Of a stretch of DNA of 64,000 nucleotides, positions 48,941 to 60,423 are shown piece by piece. Below the pieces are notes generated by a model. The model was not told the DNA's origin. It saw only the letters and a program-made list of their open reading frames with translations, and searched no databases. The stretch lies in assembly GCA_963556495.2 (NCBI GenBank), contig OY747713.1, forward strand, positions 26,045,461-26,109,460, given 5' to 3'. The stretch comes from Valencia hispanica (lineage: Eukaryota; Chordata; Actinopteri; Cyprinodontiformes; Valenciidae). The position numbers and the translations under genes were made by a program. Position 1 is the first letter of the stretch; every line of letters begins with the position of its first letter.

Positions 48941-51870
48941 AAGGCAATTTTATTTGTATAGTACACTTTCAACAACAAGGTAATTCAAGGGGCTTTACAT
49001 GATTAAGGGGTAAAATAAAAATAACAGTAAAACACAGACAAAACATATAAAGTAAAAACAGCAATAAAGCAAGAAGCATACACAAAATATATGATAAATT
49101 CAAGTATTACTCAAAGTCAGCTCTAAACAGATACATTTTTAGCTGTGATTTAAACGAACTCAGTGTTTCAGCAGCTTTGCAGTTCTCTGGAAGTTTGTTC
49201 CAGATTAGAGGAGCATAGGAACCGAAAGCTGCTTCTCCATGTTTGGTTCTAATTCTAGGGATGTTGAGTAGACTGGAATTAGAGGACCTGAGTGGTCTGG
49301 TGGGTTGGTATAGTAACCGCAGACCTTCAATATACGTTGGTGCTAAGCCATTCAATGATTTATAAACTAGTAAACGTATTTTGAAGTCTATTCTCTGAGC
49401 TACAGGGAGCCAGTGTAAAGACTTTAGAACTGGGGTGATGTGCTCTACTTTCCTGGTTCTAGTGAGGACACAAGCAGCAGCATTCTGGATCTGCTGCAGC
49501 TGTCTGATTGACTTTTTAGGCAGACCTGTGAAGACGCATGGATGAGTCTTTCTAGGTCCTGTTGCACAGTCCTTTAATCCTAGAAATGTTCTTCAGGGGA
49601 TAGAACGCTGACCTTGTTATTGCCTTTATGTGACCCTGGAGGTTCAGGTCTGAGTCCATTACTACACCTAGATTTCGGGCTTGATCAGTAGTTTCTAGCT
49701 CTATTAACTGAAGCTGTGTGCTGACAGTTAATCGTTCCTCTTTAGGTCCAAAAGTAATTACTTCTGTTTTGTTTCTGTTCAGCTGGAGAAAGTTATGGCA
49801 CATCCATCCATTGATTTGCTCGATGCATTTACTTAGGGTTTGGATGGGTTTAAAGTCACCTGGTGACATCGTAATATAGAGCTGAGTATCATCTGCATAG
49901 TTATGGTAGCTAATCTTATTGGTTGCTATAATCTTGCCTAGTGGGAGCATGTATATATTAAATAAGAGGGGGCCCAGGATGGAGCCCTGGAGCACCCCAC
50001 ATGTGATTTCTGTTAGTTCTGATGTTAAGTTTCCTATTGAAACATAGAAGTCCCTGTTCTTTTGGTAAGACTTGAACCAGCCAAGTACTGTACCAGAGAG
50101 TCCGACCCAGCTCTCCAGTCGTTCCAATAAAATATCATGATCAACAGTGTCAAATGCTGCACTGAGGTCCAACAGAACCACAACTGTGGTTCTACCACAG
50201 TCTGTATGTATGCGAATGTCATTGAAAACTTTGACGAAGGCTGTCTTGGTACTGTGGTGAGCACGGAAACCAGACTGAAAAATATCAAACCGGTTGGTCA
50301 TTGTTATGAAGCTTTTTAACTGCGGAAACACAGCTTTTTCAATGATGAATGGAAGATTAGAAATTGACCTGTAGTTCTGCATTAACTTGTCCAGATTCTT
50401 CTTTTTTCGCTTGGGTTTATTAACTGCTGATTTTTTAAAGCCCGGGGGAGGAGGCCTGACAGGAGGGATGAGTTCACTATTTTAATTAGGGAAAACTTTC
50501 TTAAGGAAAGCTGTGAGTAGGATGTCAAGACAGCAAGAAGAGGAGCTTAATTGGTTAATGATTTTTTCAAGGTTTTTTTTTGTTTAATTCATGGAATTCT
50601 GACATTTTTTCTACTTTGGTGTTAGCTGGGTATAACATTGGTGGTCGGTTTGGTGCTGCGGTACAGACCGACCGTCTAATTGTTAGAATCTTTTCAGTGA
50701 AAAAGCTGGCAAATTCATTGTAGGCCCTGGTTAAATTTAGTTCAGGGGCTACTGTCACTGGAAGATTAGTCTTTCCACTGTTGCAAATAGAGTCCGTGCA
50801 TTATTATCGCTTCTGTTGATTTCAGAAAAGAACGATTCCCTAGCATCTTTTAAAGTTAACTGATATCTGTTCAGTCTCTCTTTGTGGATCTCACAGTGAA
50901 CCTGGAGTTGAGTTTTCCGCCATTTTCTCTCGGCTCTTCGACACTCCCTTTTTTCACTACGTACCAGTGGATCGCTTGTCCACAGAGACTTCTTTCTACC
51001 TGAGACTACTTTCACCTTAGTTGGAGCAATGGAATCAATTATGCTCGAGATTTTCGTGAGGAAATTACCTACCAGCTTATTTACTGAGTTGGAGTTGGGA
51101 GATGAGGAGGATGTGGTAGGAGGGTAAATACGTTTTAAGGTTTCAACTGAACTGTTCCCTAGAAAATGCTTTTTTTACAGTTATCTCACTGTGGCTAGAT
51201 ATTTTAGCAGAGATGGTACTTTCAAAGAAAACACAGAAATGCTAGTCTGTCCTGGGGGTGGTCAGTATGGATGTTGAAGTCCCCCACAATGATTAATTGG
51301 TCATAATCGATACATATTAGGAAAGAAGGTCGCTGAAATCATTAAAGAAATTAGGGTTACGTTTTGGGGGTTTATATAAACTTAGAAATGGAGCTTTTTT
51401 AGGCTCATTTATCTGGGGGCTAGGAATTCATGAGTCAAATGTGCTCAGGGTTAACTTTTAAAAGTTAATTGAATTATGAAAGATTGTGTTTACGCCTCCA
51501 CCTCGTCTGTGTTTCCTGCTTTAAATTAATCAAATCAACACAAAATTAAACATCAAACTAAATTTCTGTAACCTTGGATTATTTTAGTATTTTATTTCTG
51601 GTTGAAAAGTGACATAGAATAACACATCTTCAATTTGTCATTATGCCAAAACATTTCATAACCCTCTAGTCCATCTTGCAACTCTCTGCCATCATTCAAC
51701 CATGTTTCTGAAATTGCTACCACAGCAAACTTGTTTTGGAACTGATCAAGATGCTCTTTAATTTTAGAAAGATTTCTAACAAGACTCCGACTATTAAAGT
51801 GGATTAATGAAAAACCTTTTATCTTAGGATCCAACTCTTCCCCACTATAATATTCACATGTCATATCAAC
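48940..51870 (-). mobile_element. L2-clade LINE, long pseudogenised copy
   Basis: From 5' to 3' on the reverse strand: the endonuclease N-terminus (51,864-51,592, HFNSRSLVRNLSKIKEHL and ISETWL); a decayed endonuclease middle with a GDFN-like block near 51,270; a linker (51,015-50,567); the RT with a 276-residue open stretch (50,382-49,552); the C-terminus (49,355-49,107, MNGLAPTYIEG and AFGSYAPLIWNKLP); and a 3' tail (cttgaattaccttgttgttg) near 48,975. Frameshifts separate the blocks, so it is inactive. It belongs to the same family as 3,370-4,830 but is more complete. Confidence 0.9.
49552..50382 (-). pseudogene. L2 reverse transcriptase, RT core
   Basis: 276 residues containing the RT blocks in order: [80 protein letters not shown], and [22 protein letters not shown] in block 4 has become LQG. 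The ORF is open but lacks the endonuclease and C-terminal parts because of frameshifts on both sides. A LINE RT primes cDNA synthesis at nicked target DNA. Confidence 0.9.
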
Positions 51871-52326
51871 ATTCTGATAGAGGTGGATGTCTGGATCAAT
51901 GCTATTTTCCTACTCCTAAAATTTATGATCGTGAAAATCAAAGGATCTCAGAATAAAAATATAACTGGTTCAGCATGAAGAAAAATGGGTTTCATCAATC
52001 ACACGGATATGTTCAAGTATTATAACTATTGTAAATATATTCTTGAGGTTTAGTTGTTTTTGAAAAGATTGATTGTAGATTGCAAACCAACTCCAGAGTG
52101 AATCTATGTACAGGCTTGGTCTAAAAATCTGATTAAATTGTTGCACATTTGTACAGGCTGTATGAGTTATGCACTTAAATGTCTTTGGGTTTCTTCTTGT
52201 GAGATTGAAGTAATTGAAACAAATAAAGAGTGGATTGTCAAAACACATGAACACAATTCCACGTTGTTTTCATAAAAAAATGTTTTTATATTTCTTGTTT
52301 CAGGATTAAACTGTTAGTAGTTACAG
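51871..52326. other. Intergenic, no feature recognised
   Basis: AT-rich sequence with a short reverse-strand open frame (51,970-52,254) that shows no motif. Confidence 0.5.
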
Positions 52327-52536
52327 CAAAAATCTCAAAAAAGTGATGTCTCTTCATCCTCGTCAGATGTTGAGATTAAGCTAGAAAGACTTAAACTCCT
52401 CCAGGACATGGCAGACATTGCATCTTCCTGTGAACTCATAATGATTGTGACATATGGACCCAAGAGCAGCTATGCTATCAGCATGACAAGCTTTCTGAAG
52501 ATTCAGGAAATGTTTCTCCAGCTGGATTCTTACTGA
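52327..52536 (+). CDS. Unidentified 69-codon open segment after an acceptor-like AG
   Basis: After tagtagttacag the frame is open for 69 codons. It has a Ser-rich start, then DVEIKLERLKLLQDMADIAS and later SMTSFLKIQEMFLQLDSY, then TGA. The composition (Leu/Lys/Glu helices) looks protein-like, and the AT-rich neighbours lack such frames. There is no ATG at its start, so it would be an internal or terminal exon or a pseudogene piece. I do not recognise the family. Confidence 0.25.
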   Translation, partial: QKSQKSDVSSSSSDVEIKLERLKLLQDMADIASSCELIMIVTYGPKSSYAISMTSFLKIQEMFLQLDSY

Positions 52537-52802
52537 CTTTCGTCAAAGGTACCGGCACTAAACAATAAACTAGATGAATAAGCTACAAACGTTACAATCT
52601 CTTTATCACATTATGACCATATGAAGCACATCTGTAGTTTTAATCTATAAACCTGGACCCAATATAGTCTAGTAAAACTATTTGTTCATACATAAAATTA
52701 CTAACAACTATGTACGCTTTAAAATACGTTCAGTTCTATCAGTGAATATGCAGTCAGTTTAACATAGGCATTTTAAGTCAGATCAGCTTATTTTTTTTGC
52801 TT

Positions 52803-52808
52803 TTTATT
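52803..52808 (-). terminator. Poly(A) signal (AATAAA on - strand)
   Basis: A canonical hexamer about 140 bases downstream (in the - direction) of the stop codon of the predicted terminal exon at 52,947. Confidence 0.45.
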
Positions 52809-52946
52809 GATATAACACAATTACATGAAATCTGGTAACAAGATGAGTAACAATTAGTAAAGTCAAAGATTAATTTATCACCACACAAACTTTTTCAAAA
52901 AAAATTCTAATAATGAAAATAACAGAAATAAACAAAGTGCTGGGAG

Positions 52947-53033
52947 TTAAGAGTCTTCAGAGTTGATGGGGTAGGGGAGGATGAGGTCCTCTGGGATGTG
53001 CTCAGGGCATGTTTCAGTGATCTCCTCAACCTC
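52947..53033 (-). CDS. Predicted terminal exon of an unidentified - strand gene
   Basis: This 87-nt exon is preceded by a pyrimidine-rich acceptor (ttttttctttttgaaaag). It reads EVEEITETCPEHIPEDLILP and then a short acidic end and TAA. A poly(A) signal lies about 140 bases beyond. The 28 residues are acidic and proline-rich, unlike transposon sequence here. With the exon at 53,358 it forms a convergent gene tail-to-tail with necab1. The product is not recognised, and neighbours of NECAB1 in other vertebrates could not be matched. Confidence 0.45.
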   Translation of the reverse strand, partial: EVEEITETCPEHIPEDLILPYPINSEDS

Positions 53034-53357
53034 CTTTTCAAAAAGAAAAAAATTAGTTGAGTGTGTCCATATTCCAACTCCAAGACAATACTCTATTTGT
53101 AGTTATAGTTTCTAACACATTGGCTAAAGTTGGGTGGAGAGTTGATGAATATCTGCCTGGTTAACAAATACATAGGCCTACACTGTACACATTAGGGTTG
53201 CCAAAATAAGTTATTTTTATATGATTTAAAAAGGGAAATCCTTTAAAGATACTAATTTCTGACAAAATTTCTAAACTGACTAGTTTTATCACAATATTAC
53301 ACCGCAGCTCTGTAAACATGCAGACACAAAGCCCCTCCTCTTCCAGCAGACACTCAC

Positions 53358-53395
53358 CTGAACAATCATGCCAGACAAATCAAAACAGTGAGCTG
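53358..53395 (-). CDS. Predicted penultimate exon of the same - strand gene
   Basis: A small exon of 38 nt (or 35 if the later AG is used), ending in a consensus donor CAG|GTGAGT. It reads AHCFDLSGMIVQ and joins in phase 0 to EVEEIT of the next exon across a 324-bp GT-AG intron. Both boundary signals and the phase agree, but the exon is too short to identify a family. Confidence 0.4.
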
Positions 53396-54880
53396 CTAAT
53401 GGAAATTTAACATTTTAATAACATAGTGAGGATGTTGGCAAAAGTGCCTTTGTAACCCTCTTTAGTCCAAGAACACTGCAACCCTGGCGAAGCATCCTAA
53501 AGAATAATGTTCTGATGTTTGAGGTGGATTTTTAAAGGCCAATAAGGTTGCTGCGTCTGCAGCTGTGAAGACCATGCCATACATTATCTATTCAACTTAG
53601 ATTTCTGCAACCTGCACCTTTGAGAATTCTGAAATGCATGTTCATTTCTATGCTCTCCATACTTGTTTGCACCATGAACTGGCTCGGGCCAGCCAGCACT
53701 GGTTAGAAGAGACAAAATGACAAGCACACTCCATTGCTCCGGTTTTCAGCTGTAATAGACTTAGCTGCTTATGAGGCAGAGAATAAAACCAGTCACGTTA
53801 AGAAAAGGTGGGCCCAGACTGAAGCTAACAATTAAAGCAGAAACTAGTCAAAACCAGAAACAATAATCCTACACCTCACCACATACCAAGAATGCTGTTA
53901 AATACATTTATACAGACCTGGGCCCTCATTTATCAACTGTACTTATGCACAGATCTGTGTGTATTTCGTGCGTAGGAACAATTTCGCACATAGTGTGGTA
54001 TTTACCATCTTGTACTAAATCATACAAGATGATTTACTGGATTTCCCCCCCCCCAGATTTTTTCAACATTCTGTCTTACAGTTAAAGTGTATGTGAAAAT
54101 TGCTATGATGAAAATTACAGACCTCTCATTTTTTTTAAGTGGGAAAACTTGCACAATCGGTGCATTCAAAAGGATCACCAACGAAGCACTGTGTGCATAT
54201 ACTGTACAGTACATGGACAAACTTCACAGAATACATTTCTGTATTAAACATCCTTTTAGTTTATCATATGCAATAGTCTCATTTTCAAAGACAACTAATT
54301 GGGAGTTTTCATTAGCTGTAAAGCATAATCAAAATAAAACATACACTGTAAATAAATCTAAGCATTTTGAATTTTTAAAATATGGTTTTCCTTTTTGAAT
54401 AAAATCACTGAAGTAATTAACTATTTAATTATCTTTTAATTCCTTGACATGCATCTGGTAAGTATTTTTACTGTAGAACAAAATCCTTGTGAAACACCCT
54501 TGAAATTATTTTTTACTTCTTATATTTAAAGGTTTTCTAGGACCAAGAGATCAAGACTTAAAACTATTAAAAACCGCTTTTGGTTTCATTACAATTTTAT
54601 AAAAACACAGCTAAATAACAGCCTTTTTCTGACTACAGTTCAACTTAGAAGTAGCTACTTTTTTCCATATAGTCTTTAGCTGTTCCCCATTCCTCATGAA
54701 AGACTTCACGAGAACTCCGATCCATTTCTTCTTGAACACCAAACAGAAACAGATCATGTTTTTGTGAGAAACTGCTTCCACATACACAAAAGTTGTGGGA
54801 ACCTCCAACGCCTTCATAAAGAAAGATAGACTATGTGTGTTTATGTTTGTACCCTAAAGAAGGCTGAAGACTTGGATTAC
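53396..54880. other. Intergenic or intronic, no gene recognised
   Basis: AT-rich sequence. A block at 53,925-54,015 (gggccctcatttatcaactg) resembles the end of a dispersed repeat. The reverse-strand frame at 54,611-54,817 is open for 68 codons but has no motif I recognise. Confidence 0.4.
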
Positions 54881-54883
54881 TTG

Positions 54884-55440
54884 TCATGATGTTAGGTGTT
54901 TGAGTTTTAGTTAGTTCTTTTCCTTATTTAGTTTTAATAGCTTGTCAGTTTATTCCTTGTTTTTATTATTTATTTCTGGCACTTCCTTGTTTCAGTTTTT
55001 CTTCTTGCTCTTAGATATTTTCACCTTTTTGTCTGTGTCCACCTTTTCATTGTTTTTCCCTGGTTTAAGTGGTCTTAGATATATTGTTTTAGTTACTTTC
55101 TAGTTTGCTCTTCTTAGTATTTAGGATTGTTCTGTTTCTTCTTTTATACTCATTTCTCTTTCCCTTGCCATTCTGCATTCCTTCCCAGCCACTGATTGTT
55201 TTCACCTGCTCTCTCCCTCTCACCTGCAGCTGCTTCTCTTAATCAGTCCTCAGCCTCTTCTCTGCCACTTCCTCCTCAGTATTTATACAGCACTCATTCA
55301 GTCAATACTCGCTGGTCCGTCGTCATTGTTTCCCCATCTTCAGGTTCCTGTGTTTTTACCCTTTGTAAGTACCTTCCATCATTAAAGAACATCTCTGACT
55401 TGCCTGTCTGCTTCTGAGTCTGTTCAGCAAAAATGACATT
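54884..55440. repeat. TG...CA-bounded dispersed repeat
   Basis: The segment starts tgtcatgatgttagg and ends near aaaaatgacatt, so the ends pair as tgtca/tgaca. The interior is T-rich, then C/T-rich, with a TATA-like tatttatacagcac near 55,281. The shape fits a solo LTR or a non-autonomous element; no coding motif was seen. Confidence 0.4.
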
Positions 55441-55790
55441 ACTATTATGTATGATGCTGGTAGAAGAGAATTTTGATGGTGAGCTTCATCTGATTCATTA
55501 CCACACCCATGAAAAACAGAAGGACTTGAATCACATTCAAAATGTTCCACCCATATAGACATGGGAAACATACACATAAACTTAGGCAAAAGAGACAAGT
55601 TGAGAAGGGCTGGAAACAGACCAACACAGTGATTAACTCCACCACACAGAACTGATATTAGTCCATCGGGTATTTCAAATATTTGTGTGTTACCATTGGC
55701 TGCTGATAGTATTCTGCACCTATTGCAAATACAAATAAGAATGGTGGCCGTAATGATGCGCTTCATGGTGGTTCTCCTACAGATTCCCAA
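55441..55790 (-). pseudogene. Open frame with signal-peptide-like start, unidentified
   Basis: The reverse-strand frame starting at an internal Met reads MKRIITATILICIC, a plausible short signal peptide, then AANGNTQIFEIPDGLISV and a Cys-rich stretch. This could be the first part of a secreted or Ig-like protein. Overlapping alternative frames and lack of a clear domain suggest decay. The downstream end runs into the repeat at 55,440. Confidence 0.25.
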
Positions 55791-56008
55791 GATTCACATG
55801 AGGAATAGTACGCTAAATACTGGTAAAGTATGTATTGTTGTAGTTTTGTTTTTCTTTGCTTTTAAGAAGAAAAAAATTGGTTTTTGGTCGTAAGGCAACA
55901 TAATTATGAAAAGGTTAAAAGGGTGTGCATACTTTGGAAGCCATTGAATAGATTTATTTTTATTGCCCTTGGCTGAGCTATTCTTGAGGTTTTTGACAAT
56001 GCAGCATA

Positions 56009-57330
56009 CAGTGAGGAACATACCTGTTACTCTGCCTTTATAAAGTCCACCTCTACTCCACTTATTAATCTAAATTAGTAGCACCTGTCTGAGCTCGTTA
56101 AAGACACCTGTCCACCCCACAGTCAGTCAGACTCCAACTACACCCATGGGTAAGACCAAAGGGCTGTAAAAAGACACAAAATTGTAGACCTCCACAAGGC
56201 TGGAAAGAGCTACGGGGCAATTGCCAAGCAGCTTGGTGAAAACAGTAACTGTTGGAGCAATTGTTAGAAAACAGAAGAGGCTAAAAGATGACTGTCAGTC
56301 TCCCTCAGACTGAGGCTCCATACAAGATCTTGACTTGTGGGGTATCACTGATAAGGTGAGGAATCAGCCCAGAACTACACAGGAGGAGCTGGTCAATGAC
56401 ATGAAGACAGCTGGGACCACAGTTTCAAAGGTTACTGTCGGTAGAAAACTACGTCGTCATGGTTTAAAATCATGCATTGCACGGAAGGTTCCCCTGCTCA
56501 AGTCATCACATGTCCAGGCCCATCTGAAGTTTGCCAATGACCATCTGGATGATCCAGAGGAGGCATGAGAGAAAGTCATGTGGTCAGATGAGACCAAAAT
56601 AGAACTTTACGGTCTAAACTTCGCTCGCTGTGTTTGGAGGAAAAAGAAGGATGAGTTGCATATCAAGATCACAATCCCTACTGTGAAGTATGGGGGTGAA
56701 AACATCATGCTTTGGGGGTGTTTTTGTGCGAAGGGGACAGGACGACTGCACTGTATTAAGGAGATGATGAATGGGGCCACGTATTGTGAGATTTTGAGTA
56801 AAATCCTCCTTCCCTCAGTCAGAGCATTGAAGATGGATCGTGGCTGGGTCTTCCAACATGACAATGACCCGTAGCAGGATATACAGGATAACCAAGGAGT
56901 GGCTCTGAAAGAGGCATATAAAGCTTCTGGAGTGGCCTAGCCAGTCTCCAAACCTAAATCCAATATAACATCTTTGGATGAAACTCAGCGACAGCCCCAA
57001 AACCTGACAGATCAAGAGAAGATCTGTGTGGAGGAGTGGGCCGCCTCCTTTTTTGTGCAAACCTGGTCAAGAACTATAGGAAATGTTTGACCTCCGTAAT
57101 TGCAAACAAATATTAACACTGATTTTCTCAGGTGTTCAAATACTTATGTGCAGCAATAACATACAAATAGATTATTTAAAAGTCAGACAATGTGATTTGC
57201 TGAATAAAAAAATAAAATGCAGTCTCTCACAGTGGAAATGCACCTACAATATGCATTTCAGACCCCTCCGTAATTTCTAAGCGAGAGTTTGCAAAATCTC
57301 AGGATGTTCAAATACTTATGTTCCTCACTG
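56009..57330 (+). mobile_element. Tc1-like transposon with intact TA duplication
   Basis: The 1,322-bp element begins cagtgaggaacata and ends tatgttcctcactg. It is flanked by TA at 56,007-56,008 and 57,331-57,332. The left repeat is shorter than the right one, which continues ttcaaatacttatgttcc. It is younger than the relics around it but carries a dead transposase. Confidence 0.92.
56150..57080 (+). pseudogene. Tc1 transposase pseudogene
   Basis: The frame at 56,335-56,568 covers the second DNA-binding region (RNQPRTTQEELVNDM, TVSKVTVGRKLRRHGLKS). It stops at a TGA where a Trp codon would be expected. The frame then resumes at 56,578 ([35 protein letters not shown]) and stops at TAG directly after the second catalytic Asp block. 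The remaining C-terminus, with the Glu region, is frameshifted to about 57,080. It is inactive. Confidence 0.88.
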
Positions 57331-58260
57331 TATAATATTGCTTTGTGAAGGTTCATTAAAGATAATTTCCAAATATAAATGAACCCTCATGTCACAGAAC
57401 AGCTGCTATGATCCTAGGCTCATCAACAATGATAATTCATGTCTGTATAACCTTAAAAAAAGGCTATAAGACTTTCTTGTAAAGATAATTTTAAAAACAG
57501 ATTTGAGATTTAGTTTTTAATCTATTTGATTGCAAAAAGTTAGTTTTTTGACTGAAAAAAATAGAAGCATATTCTAGATGCACCCGGGTAAGATAAACAA
57601 GGCTTTCATTTGATAATTTATCTTTGGACTGATGCTGATTTAGGAAAAAACTGTGCTTTTTGATTGTAAGGCAACAATTGTGGAAAGGTCCAATGGGTGT
57701 GGATACTTTGGAAACCAATTAATAGATTTATTTTATTTTATTAACTCTAGATCTATTTGAGGTTTTTGACAGTGCTGCAGCAATAATGTTCTCATGTGAA
57801 GGATTAGTAAAGATCTTATATTAAATAATCCCAGTGCTGCTAAACACATTAGCTGCTATGATCGTTGGCTGATCAGCAGGTAGAGGTAAAGCTATGCATG
57901 CCACACTTTTTAGATCTTTATTAAATCAGCATTAGTCCATTCAAAGATAAATTATCAGATTAAAACATTGTTTATTCTGACACTTACCAGAAATGTGATG
58001 AAGCATGTTTCTGGGCTCTGGATTTCAAAGAAAATTTGATAACTGTCAACAATTTCAGTTTAACACAACGATTTGTTGTAAAGCATTTAAAAATTACACA
58101 ACAACAACAATATTGCCACGTATCTGTTGTTTAGAATATGCTATTATTTTTCAGTTAAAAAGTTTTAAAAAAGAAATCTTGATCTGTTTTTAACACAATC
58201 TTTACAACATAGTCAAAATACCACACTGCTTTTTCTTTGGTTAAACGGACATCAAGATGG

Positions 58261-59634
58261 ATCATTGCTGTGTTGTGCCACAGATAGGTAGGTTTTGGCT
58301 ATGAATAATTATAAATAATTGCTTAGGGCAATTATTAATCAGATTAATAATTTTATGTAAAAATTACCATGTTTAGGGCACCACCTGGATTCCAGGAATA
58401 TCAATAGCCAAATTGTTCAGTCTCAGTTTATGATTACCTGGCTGATAAGGCTGAGGTAATTAAACAATATATGAAGGAATAAGTTCTTGGCGTACCTGAA
58501 CAGCAAGTTACTACACATGTAGGTGAAATAACAACGGTTTTCCAAAATACAAGAATTTATTACAAAAATAATTCACTTTCAGTAAACACTTTAATCAACA
58601 AACTCACCAAACTAGTAACACACAACTAAACCACTAAGAAAAGAATAATGATAATAAAACTCACACTCAGAAGTAAAACAGTAAAAGTGATAAAAACGCA
58701 CAGAAATAGAAACAATAAACAATAAATTGATAATGATGTCACAGTTCAGAATGAATATGTTTGCTCAAAAACCAAGGCTTGTAATAAGGCTAAGTTAGTT
58801 TTAAACTAATTGCGATTAGTTTAAGACTAATCAGCACATTCTGATTTGTTTTCAAACCACCAATTCACAATGCAAAGCAGAAGTGAAGAAAAACATTGTT
58901 TGGGAGAAGCAATGTTTCATTAAACCATTTGCTGAATTAGAAATCAACAACCTTTAGATAATTGATTCAATTTAATGGATCGGTCACCGCAGTGATTGAT
59001 CTAATTTAATATTTAGACTTTATGTTGACCTTAAGGGCCGTACCAATTATGTCGACCTAATTTAGTATTTTGACTTACCAAGAAGGCGGTCTCAAAAATG
59101 ACTTAAAAGATTAGTTTTGGTGTTTAAACTATCCGTTTTAAAGTCGAGCTCTATTTTGAATAGCATTAACGGCAGTCTTTATTGTTCATGAATAAAACGC
59201 CGTCAATGGCGGGCCCACGTGGTTCGCTAGAGCATGTAGCTTACAGCTAACTCACGTGGCGCTGCTTAAAGTCGCTCTGGATCATTTATTAAACATCAAA
59301 CAAATGAAACTGTTGGATTGAGTAACTCGGGTTGCAGGATATAAAACGACTTTCCATCGGAAAAAATCAATGTTTAAACCTCCAGGCCGACCGGCCTGTT
59401 TGTACCCAAACAATAAATGAAATCTTACTCAAAGTAACAAATCACAATGAAAATAAACCACCCATAAAGATCTCACGACACCAAGCTGATTTAATGTAAA
59501 TGTATTATGACATAATGCATCTTGTCAAAGTATGTGGTTGTGTAAATTTATGAGTCGAACAGACTTGATTTTACGTGATAATTAGAGTTTTAAAAATATT
59601 AGCTTAATCGCGGCTTCAAAGCTACGTCTCCATG
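58261..59634. other. Intergenic, no gene recognised; possible retroelement relic
   Basis: AT-rich to about 59,000, then more CpG-containing to 59,400. On the reverse strand ggtggtgccctaaacat near 58,378, followed by a TTATAATTATT-type stretch, resembles the order seen at 6,683-6,790 on the forward strand. No coding region was found. Confidence 0.3.
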
Positions 59635-59642
59635 TGACGTCA
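59635..59642. promoter_or_regulatory. Consensus CRE (TGACGTCA)
   Basis: A full palindromic cAMP-response element 53 bases upstream of the ATG at 59,695, in a CpG-containing stretch. A second near-copy, gtgacgtcag, is inside the open frame at 59,879. CREs at this distance are typical of core promoters. Confidence 0.45.
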
Positions 59643-59694
59643 GCGACAGAACCGCTCAGGCTGGACAGTCTGAAAACTACGGCTGTCAGGCCTG

Positions 59695-59902
59695 ATGGAG
59701 GCGCTCATGTTTGAAGGCTCGGAAGATTCTTCCTCCAGTTTTAGCCTTGAGATGGTTTTAGAGGTGGAAAATGCAGCAGGTTCTGGTGCTTCTAGAGGCA
59801 TAGAACCGTACAGATACCAGCCGTACACAACGACTGAGATGGATAGAAGAAAGCGGGTCAGAGAAGCTAGCGGGAGAAGTGACGTCAGGGAAACACAGGT
59901 TG
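59695..59902 (+). CDS. Possible first exon of an unidentified + strand gene
   Basis: ATG then about 69 codons: an acidic, Ser-rich start (MEALMFEGSEDSSSSF), then GIEPYRYQPYTTTEMDRRKR and a basic tail. It ends at a consensus donor (ttg|gtaagg). The PYRYQPY block is reminiscent of the start of fish P2X7-like cytosolic-domain proteins, but this is weak. The upstream CRE and CpG content support a promoter. No downstream exon was identified in the window. Confidence 0.35.
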
Positions 59903-60423
59903 GTAAGGATTAGAAATAACTTAATAGTGGGTTCTTTAAAAAAAAAAAAAAAGAACAAAATGATATAAATGCGCATAATAATATTAACGTGTAGTGATTT
60001 TAGTAGTGACCTGAAAAAAAAGACATTACATAATGTAAATATGGTAAATCAGTTTTAAAACTAAAAATAATAAACTAATCCAGACGTACTGGACGTAATT
60101 ATAGCAAAACTGCTTTGAATATGTACCTGTCTCTTCTGGACAAGGGCGTCAGTTTGTTTATAAAACTGCTGGGGATAATTATTGATTATTCATATAGCCT
60201 ATAATTATTTAGCCGTCGGCTATAGGCTATATGCGTAGTAATAAAACGCGTTCCCTTTACAACCCTTGTTCTGAAAATTTCGAAAATCTGAAACATATTC
60301 AATATTATTCAATTCTTCATTCATTTTAGTTAATATTCAGCCCGAACAATCTGAACAAAGAATCTCCATCGTGCCATCACACATGGAGCAAATGAAAACA
60401 TTTACTAAATATGAACATTTTAC
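59903..60423. other. Non-coding, no feature recognised
   Basis: AT-rich sequence following the possible first exon; nothing recognised. Confidence 0.5.

Larger units (their letters stand above)
55880..58260. mobile_element. Cluster of old Tc1 terminal-repeat relics
   Basis: Three related stretches recur. The end type (gtaaggcaaca, then gtgtggatactttgg) is at 55,890-55,945 and 57,665-57,712. The flank (gaggtttttgaca, then gtgaaggtt and taaagat) is at 55,985-56,008 plus 57,331-57,370 and again at 57,758-57,815. An inner block (aaagataaattatca) occurs in opposite orientation at about 57,600-57,630 and 57,940-57,960. They look like terminal inverted repeats of a decayed Tc1 family, with a younger Tc1 inserted in one of them. 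Confidence 0.55.

Noticed and set aside
48940..51870. An active L2 element
   Set aside because: Endonuclease, RT and C-terminus are in different frames and the PQG motif is altered, so it cannot be autonomous.
55441..55790. An immune-type (Ig V-set) receptor exon on the - strand
   Set aside because: A signal-peptide-like start is present, but the expected Cys-Trp-Cys framework of a V-set domain could not be read in any frame, so I list it only as an unidentified frame.
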